A DNA stretch of 64,000 bases from Rehmannia glutinosa. Its lineage: Eukaryota > Streptophyta > Magnoliopsida > Lamiales > Orobanchaceae. The stretch lies in NCBI GenBank assembly GCA_016081115.2, contig CM071931.1, forward strand, positions 17,522,317 through 17,586,316. The letters are read 5' to 3'. Of the stretch, positions 1 to 12,490 are shown piece by piece. A model generated the notes under the pieces. It saw nothing but the letters and a program-made list of their open reading frames with translations, did no database searches and had not been told where the DNA came from. Each line of letters begins with the position of its first letter. Position 1 is the first letter of the stretch. A program made the translations under genes and the position numbers.

Positions 1-995
1 GGTTTTTATTTAACGCAATTCATCATATGAGCGCAAGCAAAAAGCATTAAATAAATCTAGCATACATCTATGCAAAAAGCAGTGGGATGATCATGGCCAA
101 CCTATGCGACCCATTTGAGCCAAAAATGGGTCTGTGGTCAATCTAAGGGTCAAAATAAATAGAACTACTTCTATTACATTTCATTAATATACCCATACAT
201 GCATGGGCCTTGATTCTTCTATTCTATTACATTTGTAAAAATATACCCACACAAGCGTGGGCCTTTCGCATCGAACGTCCTCCAATTACAATAAATGGAA
301 AACCTCACCGCCTAATTTACTCTCAATGCGAAAATTTAAATAACTTACAAATAATTGAATAAGAGGCTCGCAGGCCCCAAAAACCCAAATAAATAAAATA
401 CATCCAATCACATTGGTCATAAGGCTCATGATCATCCCTAAATAAATCATATCAAAACATCCATCACATGAATTTAAAGCATTTAAATATACCAAATTTT
501 ATGTGCCGATTTAATTTGGGATAAAACTTATTATGATTATTCACAAAACACCATTTTGTTAATAATGGAATTAACAATTAAATCCAAAATTTGAATAATC
601 AATCATTCAACTATTTCGGATGGCAGGTTATTCACTAAACCATTTAATACATGTATTAAACACTTTAATATAATATACAATTAAACTAAAGTTAAACTTA
701 ATTAACAAAAGAAAAACTTAAACTGTTTATCTTGTTTGTTAATAAGAATAAACCAAACTTTAGTATGTCAAATTGAAACAACATATGAATATGTTTCGCA
801 TTTCGGATTCGGTGATTTGCCGATTCAATATTTATTTTTCAGTAAAAATAATTAAATCTAATTTATCCCAAATACAAATCGAATGAAACAATTACATCGC
901 ACATAAAATTAATAGTTAAACATATTTTAACAATTTAAAACATGCTTCAAAACACACAAACTTGTATAATCGCGAAACCGTGGCTCTGATACCAC
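1..995 (-). mobile_element. Partial 5' leader of a second, tandem copia copy
   Basis: This stretch repeats 7,745-8,476, the untranslated leader just inside the 5' LTR of the copia element to its right, and lies directly left of the LTR at 996-3,184. It carries its own primer-binding site (about 982-994, reverse complement TGGTATCAGAGCC). The order on the minus strand is therefore LTR, internal, LTR, internal, with the last internal region leaving the window. Relative to the right copy it has about 275 extra bases at roughly 170-445. No coding frame is supported here. Confidence 0.85.
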
Positions 996-3184
996 TATTG
1001 GGTTCGCTATATTGCGGGGCTAAACGCAATGAAAATTAAAATTTAAATCATGCATACAATTATACATAAAAATAAAGCCCCGATTATCGTAGCGATTTAA
1101 CGATCGCGTTTATACAAGTTGTAAAATAAGATTTAGGATCTTACCTAAAATGCTTCCTTTTTGAAGATGATGTAGAAGAAATCCAAATTCCTCACAGCAG
1201 GGTAAATCCTCGCAAACTCGTCAATAGGGATTCAAGTGCCTCCCCTCTAATTGAGTCCACCTCTTGGTTGTGACACCGGGATAAATTCTTCGCTAGTAGA
1301 ATTTACCACGTTTTCGAAATTGAAAAATGGAATAGAATTTAATTCCAACAATCAACTATTGTTAAAATTTTGTAGATGAATAATTATTGACTAATTATTC
1401 TCTACATAAATTTTGAAGAGAAGAATTTATTTTGAGTAAGAGATTGAGAGAGAGAGAGATGATTTAGTACACTTGTGATAGAGAGCATTGAGATCAATTT
1501 CCCATCTTCATTTTTCAAAAAAAAAAAAAACGTCCGCCTCTCTTTTCTCATTTGCACCAAATTGAAGACACATGCTTTTAATCACAATCAAAAAACATAA
1601 TCATTCTAACAACTCAACCTTTTATTAAAAAATAAAAAGTTAAAGCCACCCTTTTAATTAAAAACATTTGTTTGTGTGGCTTAAATAAAAGTAAAGAAAA
1701 AAAAAATACCACAAACCCACATGGTCACATGCATGTATGAGTAATGTGATTTTTTTAATATTGTTCTTTAATCATATATATATATATCCTAATATATATA
1801 TAAATAAATCTTATTTATTTTATTTCTCTTCAATTATCTAATGGGCTTCTACAATTAGGCCTACTAGATTAGGGTATGGGATTGGACTTTAAAGTCCAAT
1901 TAATTAATTCTACTAATTAATTAATTAAATCACAATTAATCAATTCAAATATTGATTAATTCATTCTATTCCAATTATTTGATTCTCCAATCAAATTAGA
2001 TTTAATTAAATAATCAAATTAAATAATTAAATATTTAATTCCACAATTGAATTAAATTAAAAACCCAATTAATTAATCTATATCAATTAATTGCATCCAA
2101 CCATTGGATCTTTCAATCTCAAAATGTCAACATCCAAAATTATGTGTGACCCTTTTAGGTTCATGACTAACACTAGTAGTAGGCTTACAACTTTTGTAAC
2201 TTTCGAATAATAATAACTTATTTTATTTATTAATCCAATTAATTAAATATACTTGAAGTTAACTCTTTAATTTCAAGAACCTACAAATCATGGTAACATC
2301 TAGCAAGTAGCATGATTACCTAGTATTAGGTGAAATAGCGAGTAAACCTATTTCAATTGCAATTGCATACATGTACGATCCTTTCGACAACTAATTTCCC
2401 GATTAAATCTTGGGCATAGATTTATAAGTCGAACCCAGTTGATTTAATAATTGTGATTCCATTTCAAGTACTTGTGATTCTCTTATGAATCAAATTCATC
2501 GTGCCTTGGCCAAGGTCTTTGAACCACAAACTATGAAAACACAGAAATTCCCTTATTAAATGACAAGTGTCGAATTCTATGTTGGCCACACACAAACCTC
2601 CATGTATATCACTATAATACCCAAAATACCTCTTTGTGATTGTCAAGCAATCAAAAGGTAAATCAAAGTATTGTAGGATATCCACAAGGTATAGTTGTGC
2701 CTCAAGTACGAGGATTAATCATGTACTATTGCAATATGAAAATTCTTATTCGACAATCAAAACTTCTATCTAAGAATTTTCATTGGGTCATGTTCGATGA
2801 ACTTGTTCGCTAACAAGCACCCACATATGTGCATTTGTGTCTCAACACCGATGTTAATGGAATGCAACATCCTCGTCTCATGAGCATGCACCATATGTAC
2901 AAGTCTTACGGGGTTGTTTAATGTCCTATCTTGAAAAACCCATCGACTTGGAACAAATTTAAGATCAAAGCCTTAGAGACATATTCCATGATCGCCATCA
3001 AATGCGCGACCATGCGTCATAGCTAAAATTGATCTAAGGACTTTATCATATGTGCAAATATGTGATAAATGCAAAAGAACATAAGATAAAGAAATGCCTT
3101 TATATTATTATAATTTCCAATAAAATTGTTTTACAAGTAGAATAAAATCCAATCTAATTGGAACGCCGGCATTCTACTCTAACA
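996..3184 (-). repeat. LTR of copia element 1 (3' LTR, shared with the tandem copy)
   Basis: A 2,189-bp long terminal repeat that aligns end to end with 8,477-10,664 and shows only scattered base changes and short indels. On the minus strand it starts TGTTAGAGTAGAATG and its last bases are ..CCCAATA, where the partner LTR has ..CCAACA, so the CA end has mutated. A purine-rich tract precedes it at 3,185-3,195 and a primer-binding site follows it at about 982-994. It therefore acts both as 3' LTR of the right-hand element and as 5' LTR of the left-hand one. Confidence 0.9.
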
Positions 3185-3197
3185 ATCTCCCACTTGC
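3185..3197 (-). other. Polypurine tract of copia element 1
   Basis: On the minus strand GGCAAGTGGGAGAT directly precedes the 3' LTR start TGTTAGAG. Position and base composition fit the plus-strand primer site of an LTR retrotransposon. Confidence 0.75.
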
Positions 3198-3199
3198 CC

Positions 3200-4783
3200 T
3201 AGTTCCAATTGCCCATGTATCTTAGGCCCATCTTTTCGAGATGTCCGTCAAATACTTTTTGTGATAAGGGCTTAGTTAGCGGGTCTGCTACATTTTCGGT
3301 AAAGAACTCGATCCATTAACAACATCGCCTCTACCAATGATCTCTCCGATCGGGTGGTATCGCCATTATATGCTTGGATTTTTGATGAGATCTTGGCTCT
3401 TTTGCTTGCGCTATAGCACCGTTGTTGTCACAATAAATCATTATTGGATCAACAACAGATGGAACTACACCCAACCCTTGGATGTAGTTTCGTATCCAAA
3501 CAACCTCTTTTTTCGCATCCGATGCGGCAATATATTCAACCGATTCGGTGGTGGAGTCTCAGTTGTTTCTTGTTTGGAACTTTTCCAACTAATCGCTTCC
3601 TCCATTCAAGATGAATATATATCCGGACATGGACTTAGAGTCGTCTTTATCGATCGAAACTAGAATCGCTGAATCCTTCTAGTTTTAGCTCTCCACCGCC
3701 ATATATCAAAAACATATCCTTAGTTCTTCTCAAGTACTTAAGGATCATCTTAACGGCCTTCCAAAGTGTTCATCACCTGGATTGGTGATATCCGCTTGTG
3801 ACACTCAAAGCATGTGCGACATCGTGCCTAGTACATAACATTCCGTACATTATGCTTCCAATAGCGGATGCATAAGGTATGCGAGACATTCTTTCTCTTT
3901 CTTCAGGTGTCTTAGGGGACATAGCTTTAGAAAGTGAAACACCATGACTCATAGGTAGGTATCCTCGTTTGGATTCCTCCATACTAAACCTTTTTAGTAC
4001 TTTGTCTATGTACATTGACTGGGATAATCCGATCATCTTTCGTGATCTATCTCTATAGATCTTTATCCCTAGGATAAAAGATGCTTCTCCCAAGTCCTTC
4101 ATGGAGAACTGTTTAGACAACCAAGTCCTAGTTCATTGTAACATACCTACATCATTTCCAATGAGTAGAATGTCATCAACATAGAGCACAACAAATGCAA
4201 CTGCACTCCCACTAACCTTTTTATAAACACATGGTTCATCCGAATTCTTATGAAAATCAAATGTTTTGATCGTTTCATCAAATCGAATGTTCCAACTCCT
4301 AGAAGCCTGTTTAAGTCCATAAATGGATCTCTGGAGTTTACAAACTTTTTGTTCACTTCCATTGGATATGAAGCCCTCTGGTTGCTTCATATAGATCTCT
4401 TCTTTAATGTTTCCATTAAGAAAAGCAGTCTTCACATCCATTTGCCATATCTCATAGTCATAATACGTTGATATAGCTAGCAAGATCCGAATGGATTTAA
4501 GCATCGCTACTGGTGAAAAGGTCTCATCATAATCAACTCCTTGCTTTTGAGTATAACCTTTTGCAACCAAACGTGCTTTAAAAGTCGCCACCTCTCCATC
4601 TACCCCAAGCTTTCGCTTATAGACCCATTTGCAACCAATGGGAACAATTCCATGTGGTGGGTCTACCAAGGTCCATACCTTGTTGGAGTACATGGAGTCA
4701 ATTTCGGACTGCATTGCTTCTTGCCATTTATTTGAGTCGATGTCTGATATCGCCTCTTCATAGCTTCTTGGATCATTATCCAA
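3200..4783 (-). pseudogene. Copia RT and RNase H part of polyprotein (element 1)
   Basis: From 4,783 to 4,133 one 216-residue frame holds most of the copia reverse transcriptase: WKWVYKRK-like start (CKWVYKRKLGVDG), the KARLVAKGYTQKQGVDYDETF block, the WQMDVKTAFLNG block and the catalytic YVDD (about 4,150-4,175). A second frame, 4,120-3,773, continues with QFSMKDLGEASFILGIKI and the linker into RNase H. Beyond 3,773 RNase H homology continues in other frames to about 3,200. At least two frame breaks separate these parts, so no full polyprotein can be made. The enzyme would copy element RNA to DNA in virus-like particles. Confidence 0.85.
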
Positions 4784-4999
4784 TAGGAGCCTCTCTTCTT
4801 TGTTCTCTAATAAAAGGTTTAGCCTCTCGGGCGCTTTGAAACCCTTATGGATTTTCGAAGAGGTTGTGCTTTAGATGGTCCAAACTTCACCGGTGCATTA
4901 TTATCTGCAAGCAACATTTGGGAAATTCTGTTGTTCTTGAATTTCTTCAAGTTCTACTGCTTCGCCACTCCTCTGGAGAAAGAAATTCTTCTTCAAGGA

Positions 5000-5960
5000 A
5001 AGTAGCATTCCTTGAAACAAAACCTTTTGTTCCGAAGGATCATAGAAATAGTATCCTATAGACTCTCTTGGATACCCCACGAATTTACATAAGATGGATC
5101 GCATATCCAACTTATCTCCCACTTGTTGTTTCACATAGGCAAAGACACCCCCATACTTTGAGGTATTTGTAGGAGGGTGTCTTACCACACCACATTTCAT
5201 ATGGTGTGTTAGGGACAAACAGCTTAGATGGCACCCTATTCAATAAGTATGTCTTTGTCTCTAAGGCATAACCCCGCAATGAAAGAGGTAAAGTAGTGAA
5301 ACTCATCATCGATCGAACCATGTCTAACAAAGTTCGATTTCTACGCTCAAACTCCATTGAGTTGTGGAGTAGCGGGAGGAGTCCACTGTGAGAGAATACC
5401 ATTCTCTTTTAGATAATTAAGAAACTCGGTGGTCAAGTATTCGCCTCCTCGATCCGATCAAGAGTCTTAATACTACGACCGTTTGTTTCTCCACCTCACA
5501 TCTAAACTCTTTGAACTTTTCAAAAGCTTCATATTTGAACCTCATAAGGTATACATAACCATACCTAGAATAGTCATCGGTAAAAGTTATGAAATAGTGA
5601 TAGTTCCCTGAAGTGCACTAACACTTAGTGGACCACAAATATCCGTATGGATCAAATCCAACAGATCTTTGCTCGTTCCACTTGTCCAACAAATGGTGAT
5701 TTGGTCATTTTTCCTTTAAGACATGATTCACATGTTGGCAACTTTTGCTCTCCCATAAGGTTGAGTTTTTGTCCCAACTTGTGTATTCCTTTTTCGGAAA
5801 TATGACCTAATCTAGCATGCCAAAGAGTGACAGAACTATGATTATCTAATTTTCTTTTATTTTGTTGAATTGTGAGAATGGAATTATGGGGAGTAATCGT
5901 GTATAAACAATTTGTCAAATAACCGAATATATAAGTGCATAATCTTTGAAAATGGAACAA
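5000..5960 (-). pseudogene. Copia GAG-pre-integrase and integrase (element 1)
   Basis: The frame 5,960-5,652 has the GAG-pre-integrase signature WHARLGHISEKGIHKL followed by the CESCLKGKMTKSPF zinc-binding part of integrase. The C-terminal half of the integrase core appears in two further frames between 5,402 and 4,901 (MEFERRNRTLLDMVRSM, TAYLLNRVPSK-like, then TPYEMWCGKTPSYKYLKVWGC). Frame changes between the pieces show it is dead. The role would be insertion of the cDNA into the genome. Confidence 0.8.
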
Positions 5961-6155
5961 GTTCCATTCTCAATTACAAATTTAAAACACTCTCTCCAAA
6001 ATCGAACAGAGATAATGTTTCTAATAATATTCGAACATAAAGACAATTGTTCAAACACAAATTAAAACCATTCTCCAAAGATAGATAAACAGTCCCTATA
6101 GCTAATGCAAAGAATCGTTGCTCCATTTCCCATCCGAAGGACCATCTCCTTTCTA

Positions 6156-6985
6156 TCAAGCTTTCCTGCTTACCATTATCTGCAAATCATTGCAAATATG
6201 TGAGCCACAACCGGTATCCAATACCCAAGAAGCATCATTAACTGATAAGTTAACTTCAACAAAATATATACCTGAACGTTTCAGACTCGCAAGGTACTCC
6301 TTGCAATTCCTCTTCCAATGCCCCATTTTGCCGCAGTAATGGCATTTGTCATTGGCTTGAGAATTAACCTTTTTCTTACCATTGTCCTTTGCCTTCTTGT
6401 TGGGCTTAGAGGAACCCTTTCCTTTCCACTTCCTTTTCTTAGACTTTTGCGACATTGATCCGTAAGTGGATCCAACAAGCATGATCGGCTTATCCTTTTT
6501 GATAGTAGATTCATGCCTTTTAACATGTTCACCAATTCAGAAGACTAGTCTCCATGGAGTGCATGTTAAAGTTGACAACAAATGTGTCAAATGAGGAGGC
6601 AAAGTGATTGCAACATAAGGTCCACATAGAGTTCATTGTCCATAATAACTCCAAGGGACGTAAGCCTTTCAATGAGTGCTATCATCTTCACCCATGGTCT
6701 TGGGATCAAGAGCCCTCGATCATACGACATCTAAAAAGCTCTTTTGATATCGATATCTTATTTGTCGCGTTTCTCTCACCGTACAACTCTTGTAGATGGA
6801 AAAGAATCTCACTAGCATTATCTAGACCTTCATTCTGCCTTTGCATCTCATTTGACATTGATGCCAACATATAACACCGAGCCGAGATTGTCATCAACAT
6901 GACGAAGGTATTCTCCATAAAGCTTCGATGTAATATCCTCGGGAGGTGGAGGAGGTGCTTGGTCAAATACATAAGCCCTCTTCTC
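6156..6985 (-). pseudogene. Copia gag and protease (element 1)
   Basis: Gag begins near 6,985; the recognisable block ARCYMLASMSNEMQRQ (6,972-6,706 frame) is typical of copia capsid. After frame changes the 6,482-6,156 frame carries a lysine-rich stretch, a CCHC zinc knuckle (CHYCGKMGHWKRNC) and the aspartic protease active site WVLDTGCGSHICNDLQ. Gag is split over at least three frames. Spacing to the integrase part is as in intact copia elements, which points to small indels rather than large deletions. Confidence 0.8.
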
Positions 6986-7111
6986 GATCAAGGACAATTT
7001 TTAGGTTTCTCCCAATCGACAAAATTTGGGCCGCTTAATTTGTTTTGCTCAAGTATGGATCCTAGTGGATTCTTAGCCATTTTTAGTAGAGTTATCTACA
7101 AAAATAAATGA

Positions 7112-8462
7112 AGCAGAAAATCAAAACTTATGGAAAATATATTCATTCAATATAAGGTCTTTAATATTAAATGTCTCCCACTATTTTATTCAAATTTTAT
7201 TAACCCCAAATAAAATTCGAAAATCTAATTTTCTTAATGAGCTTGAAGCCCAACAAAAATATTTCATACCCCAATTTTATGAGCCCATGAGATATTTCTA
7301 TTGGTAGTCAACTCTTTAACAATTGTATCATTTATACAACCCTCAAGATTATTTTGCCTCACGTTTTCTCATATACCCCAATTTTATGAGCCTATATGGT
7401 ACTAAGTGTCAAACATAACCCATCAAACCTTCGTGTAGATGAAACATCAAGATGTTCCACGACTCGTGGCCAACATGATGACGAGTCCATCCCACGAGTA
7501 TCTCTATGCTTGGTAGATATCACAGCTTTCTAACACAAAAATCACTCCACGACTCGTGGCCGGTAATCAAGTGTAGTAGCATCGTCATGTTGTCTACCTT
7601 TGATGGAAGGCATGGAACGATGAGTCCTACCTATCTTGTCCATTTTGCTTGATATGGAATTAACTAAAATTAAATTCCTTTTTAAGTTTCAAAAACTTGG
7701 GGTTTTAAACTTTTCAAAAATCTCATCAACTTAATTATTAGATTGGTTTTTATTTAATGCAATTCATCATATGAGCGCAAGCAAAAAGCATTAAATAAAT
7801 CTAGCATACATCTATGCAAAAAGCAGTGGGATGATCATGGCCAACCTATGCGACCCATTTGAGCCAAAAATGGGTCTGTGGTCAATCTAAGGGTCAAAAT
7901 AAATAGAACTATTTATTATGAATCATATCAAAACATCCATCACATGAATTTAAAGCATTTAAATATACCAAATTTTATGTGCTGATTTAATTTGGGATAA
8001 AACTTATTATGATTATTCACAAAACACCATTTTGTTAATAATGGAATTAACAATTAAATCCAAAATTTGAATAATCAATCATTCCAACTATTTCTGGATG
8101 GCGGAGTTATTCACTAAACCATTTAATACATGTATTAAACACTTTAATATAATATACAATTAAACTAAAGTTAAACTTAATTAACAAAAGAAAAACTTAA
8201 ATCTGTTTATCTTGTTTGTTAATAAGAATAAACCAAACTTTAGTATGTCAAATTGAAACAACATATGGATATGTTTCGCATTTCGGCGATTCGGTGATTT
8301 GCCGATTCAATATTTATTTTTCAAGAAAATAATTAAATCTAATTTATCCCAAATACAAATCGAATGAAACAATTACATCGCACATAAAATTAATAGTTAA
8401 ACATATTTTAACAATTTAAAACATGCTTCAAAACACACAAACTTGTATAATCGCGAAACCGT
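7112..8462 (-). other. Untranslated leader of copia element 1
   Basis: This stretch between primer-binding site and gag has no supported coding frame. It holds two copies of the palindrome CCACGACTCGTGG (7,457-7,469 and 7,557-7,569) and, from 7,745 on, the segment repeated at 1-995. It is shorter than the tandem copy by about 275 bp near 7,912. Confidence 0.7.
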
Positions 8463-8475
8463 GGCTCTGATACCA
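8463..8475 (-). other. Primer-binding site, initiator-Met tRNA type (element 1)
   Basis: The minus strand reads TGGTATCAGAGCC one base after the LTR end (..CCAACA T), matching the 3' end of plant initiator-Met tRNA, the usual primer for minus-strand synthesis in plant LTR elements. Confidence 0.9.
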
Positions 8476-8476
8476 A

Positions 8477-10664
8477 TGTTGGATTCGCTATATTGCGGGG
8501 CTAAACGCAGCGGAAAATTAAAATTTAAATCATGCATACAATTATACATAAAAATAAAGCCCCGATTATCGTAGCGATTTAACGATCGCGCGTTTATACA
8601 AGTTGTAAAATAAGATTTAGGATCTTACCTAAAATGCTTCCTTTTTGAAGATGATGTAGAAGAAATCCAAATTCCTCACAGCAGGGTAAATCCTCGCAAA
8701 CTCGTCAATAGGGATTCAAGTGCCTCCCCTCTAATTGAGTCCACCTCTTGGTTGTGACACCGGGATAAATTCTTCGCTAGTAGAATTTACCACGTTTTCG
8801 AAATTGAAAAATGGAATAGAATTTAATTCCAACAATCAACTATTGTTAAAATTTTGTAGATGAATAATTATTGACTAATTATTCTCTACATAAATTTTGA
8901 AGAGAAGAATTTATTTTGAGTAAGAGATTGAGAGAGAGAGAGATGATTTAGTACACTTGTGATAGAGAGCATTGAGATCAATTTCCCATCTTCATTTTTC
9001 AAAAAAAAACGTCTGCCCTCTTTCTCATTTGCACCAAATTGAAGACACATGCTTTTAATCACAATCAAAAAACATAATCATTCTAACAACTCAACCTTTT
9101 ATTAAAAAATAAAAAGTTAAAGCCACCCTTTTTAATTAAAAACATTTGTTTGTGTGGCTTAAATAAAAGTAAAGAAAAAAAAAATACCACAAACCCACAT
9201 GGTCACATGCATGTATGAGTAATGTGATTTTTTTTTTAATATTTTTTTAATCATATATATATATATATCCTAATATATATATAAATAAATCTTATTTATT
9301 TTATTTCTCTTCAATTATCTAATGGGCTTCTACAATTAGGCCTACTAGATTAGGGTATGGGATTGGACTTTAAAGTCCAATTAATTAATTCTACTAATTA
9401 ATTAATTAAATCACAATTAATCAATTCAAATATTGATTAATTCATTCTATTCCAATTATTTGATTCTCCAATCAAATTAGATTTAATTAAATAATCAAAT
9501 TAAATAATTAAATATTTAATTCCACAATTGAATTAAATTAAAAACCCAATTAATTAATCTATATCAATTAATTGCATCCAACCATTGGATTTTTCAATCT
9601 CAAAATGTCAACATCCAAAATTATGTGTGACCCTTTTAGGTTCACGACTAACACTAGTAGTAGTTTACAACTTTTGTAACTTTCGAATAATAATAACTTA
9701 TTTTATTTATTAATCCAATTAATTAAATATACTTGAAGTTAACTCTTTAATTTCAAGAACCTACAAATCATGGTAACATCTAGCAAGTAGCATGATTACC
9801 TAGTATTAGGTGAAATAGCGAGTAAACCTATTTCAATTGCAATTGCATACATGTACGATCCTTTCGACAACTAATTTCCCGATTAAATCTTGGGCATAGA
9901 TTTATAAGTCGAACCCGATTGATTTAATAATTGTGATTCCATTTCAAGTACTTGTGATTCTCTTATGAATCAAATTCATCGTGCCTTGGCCAGGTCTTTG
10001 AACCACAAACTATGAAAACACAGAAATTCCCTTATTAAATGACAAGTGTCGAATTTATGTTGGCCACACACAAACCTCCATGTATATCACTACAATACCC
10101 AAAATACCTCTTTGTGATTGTCAAGCAATCACAAGGTAAATCAAAGTATTGTAGGATATACACAAGGTATAGTTGTGCCTCAAGTACGAGGATTAATCAT
10201 GTACTATTGCAATATGAAAATTCTTATTCGACAATCAAAACTTCTATCTAAGAATTTTCATTGGGTCATGTTCAAAGGAACTTGTTCGCTAACAAGCACC
10301 CACATATGTGCATTTGTGTCTCAACACCGATGTTAATGGAATGCAACATCTTCGTCTCATGAGCATGCACCATATGTACAAGTCTTACGGGGTTGTTTAA
10401 TGTCCTATCTTGAAAAACCCATCGACTTGGAACAAATTTAAGATCAAAGCCTTAGAGACATATTCCATGATCGCCATCAAATGCGCGACCATGCGTCATA
10501 GCTAAAATTGATCTAAGGACTTTATCATATGTGCAAATATGTGATAAATGCAAAAGAACATAAGATAAAGAAATGCCTTTATATTATTATAATTTCCAAT
10601 AAAATTGTTTTACAAGTAGAATAAAATCCAATCTAATTGGAACGCCGGGCATTCTACTCTAACA
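8477..10664 (-). repeat. 5' LTR of copia element 1
   Basis: A 2,188-bp LTR starting TGTTAGAGTAGAATG and ending ATCCAACA on the minus strand, almost identical to 996-3,184. It contains TA-rich parts (about 9,255-9,295). Small predicted frames inside it are not genes. Confidence 0.9.
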
Positions 10665-10733
10665 GTAATTTCATACATCTCTGGGTTTTTTTGTAATTAA
10701 CCCAAACCTCAGAGATAGTTTTGTAGTTATCCC
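10665..10733. mobile_element. Half of a foldback MITE interrupted by copia element 1
   Basis: The sequence running from GTAATTTCATACATCTCTGG to AGTTATCCC matches the right half of the MITE at 26,729-27,021 (same TTGTAATTAACCCAAACCTC-type core and TTATCCC end). It begins exactly at the LTR edge, so the copia inserted into an older MITE copy. Confidence 0.6.
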
Positions 10734-11610
10734 ATTTCAGAAATATAAAGGATTTAGTAAGAAAAAGTAAACCTGGAAACATTATCCTTGGGAGATGTTT
10801 ATCTATACTTGCTTTGCATAATTGTCGGTTTACAGATTCTTATTTGGTGTTTTTGGTGATAATTTACTTTAACACTCCATGAAAGAGCTTTAAGTTGTTT
10901 CTTGTCCAGCAAAATAGAAGGTCTTACATTCACCAATGATTCTATAAGAAAAGCTAATAATATTAGCTTCAGGTAAGCTATAAAATAATGTTTTTGATAA
11001 ATGCCAGATAAATTGAAATCAACTATTGTGATATATAGGATTATTATTCATTGCCAATTTAGATGTTGCATTTAATAACATGCAACTTACAAAGGCACCC
11101 ACAGATAAAGAAATCAGCTTAAGGTAAAAGCTATTTAGGGAGATTTTGAACATTTCAAAAAGTGATTGTCAGTTTTTTTGCTGCAAAAATAGTTTCTAGT
11201 GTTTTCAAATGCCAACTTCTACTTTTGATTTTACATAATTTAATCAGAATCTAAAGCTTTTGCTATTTTCACAACTTGTTCACCAAGCACCCCCTTCTAA
11301 CTTACTCAACTTTTAGCTTCTATATGCGACACTGTCAAATTATCTTGTCAATTGACATGAATGCTCGGAAAAACATGTTGTCTGGTAAAAAAACACTATG
11401 AACAGTGTTTTGTATTTCCAAAAGCTGAAATTGTTGTCCTACTGTTATTATATATATTGACTATATAATCTGATATATGTGTCTTGGCATGTTATTATAA
11501 TATTTTGACTAAGTGTAATAATATAGAGAAGAGTTAGCTAATGAGTTAGCTATTATTGAAGAGAACAGGTTATTAACTGAAAGAGAGCACCAGAGGAATA
11601 TAGTTGAGTA
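10734..11610. other. Intergenic, no gene seen
   Basis: AT-rich DNA with stop codons in all frames. A short inverted motif around GCTAATAATATTAGC (about 10,953-10,967) is present. Nothing else is recognised. Confidence 0.6.
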
Positions 11611-11879
11611 TTCTTCTTTTATTAATATTAATATGAAACACGTGCGAAACACGTGATCCACATGACTTTACTAAAATAATTTTATCATTTAATAATTTTA
11701 TTGATTAATATTACAATATTAAAAAGTAAAATAAATATTAATTAAATTTAAATATTACATAGTATTTAATATATATTTGATTTACTTTAATTAAAGATCA
11801 ATATGAATTGTTAAATAATCATTTTAAAGAACTTAATCCCACAAAAAATTTCAATATATATATATATATATATAATAGC

Positions 11880-12490
11880 AGAAGTCCGAAACAATTATTT
11901 TACCGCTCATTTTATTTATTATATTAGAAAATAATTGTAAACATTATAAATGGTAATTATTATAAATGCTTATATTAGGAAAATATTATAAGAAAAAATC
12001 ATTGTAATTATATAAATTAGGAAAATATTATAGAAAAATATTGTAAATGGTATTCCTACTTTATATATGTATATAAATTAGGAAAATATCATAAATATAA
12101 TTCCCGTTTTTATGTATAAAAATTAGTAAAATTTTATAAAATGGTATTCCTACTTTATACCAACAATGACTTTATACTATCAATTCTATCTATATATAAT
12201 ATACAGATTTTAAAAATTATAAATAGTATTTCACTATAATTAATATTAGTATACGTCAGTTCTTCTGTTCATATATATTACAATGATTATGTTGATTCTA
12301 TAAAATATATCTTCATCAAATATATTATTTATTTGTTTCAATGGTGTCGTTACTTTTTTGTACAATATAATATTAATGAATCAAGTTTAAATACTAATGA
12401 CTATTCAAACTTTCCTAAATTATTTAATAATAGTTAAAATAGACGAATTATGATTTTATGTATCTTTCACCATTAATTAACAATTGATTT
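11880..12490 (+). repeat. Helitron internal repeat, copy 1
   Basis: A block beginning GTCCGAAACAATTATTTTAC, with repeated AGGAAAATATTATAAATGG-type phrases and ending near AGACGAATTATG. It recurs in diverged, shorter form at about 14,210-14,470 and 14,920-15,130. The repeats are non-coding and consist of short period-like phrases such as AAATGGTATTCCTACTTTAT. Confidence 0.5.

Larger units (their letters stand above)
996..10664 (-). mobile_element. Ty1/copia LTR retrotransposon 1, complete in length, coding region broken
   Basis: A full-length copia element on the minus strand: 5' LTR 8,477-10,664, primer-binding site 8,463-8,475, untranslated leader to about 7,000, gag, protease, integrase, RT and RNase H in copia order down to about 3,200, polypurine tract, then 3' LTR 996-3,184. 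The 5' flank at 10,665 lies inside a MITE. The target duplication cannot be tested because the left side continues into a tandem copy. Frameshifts interrupt the polyprotein several times, yet the two LTRs are nearly identical, so the insertion looks young while the coding region looks inactive. The lineage resembles Tork-like elements by its gag and CHYCGKMGHWKRNC knuckle, but this was not tested. Confidence 0.9.

Noticed and set aside
3337..3663. 108-codon plus-strand frame in copia element 1
   Set aside because: It is antisense to the RNase H region of the minus-strand polyprotein.
7470..7500. Hammerhead-ribozyme-like ATGATGACGAGTCC in the copia leader
   Set aside because: The GAAA core and the third stem are not present.
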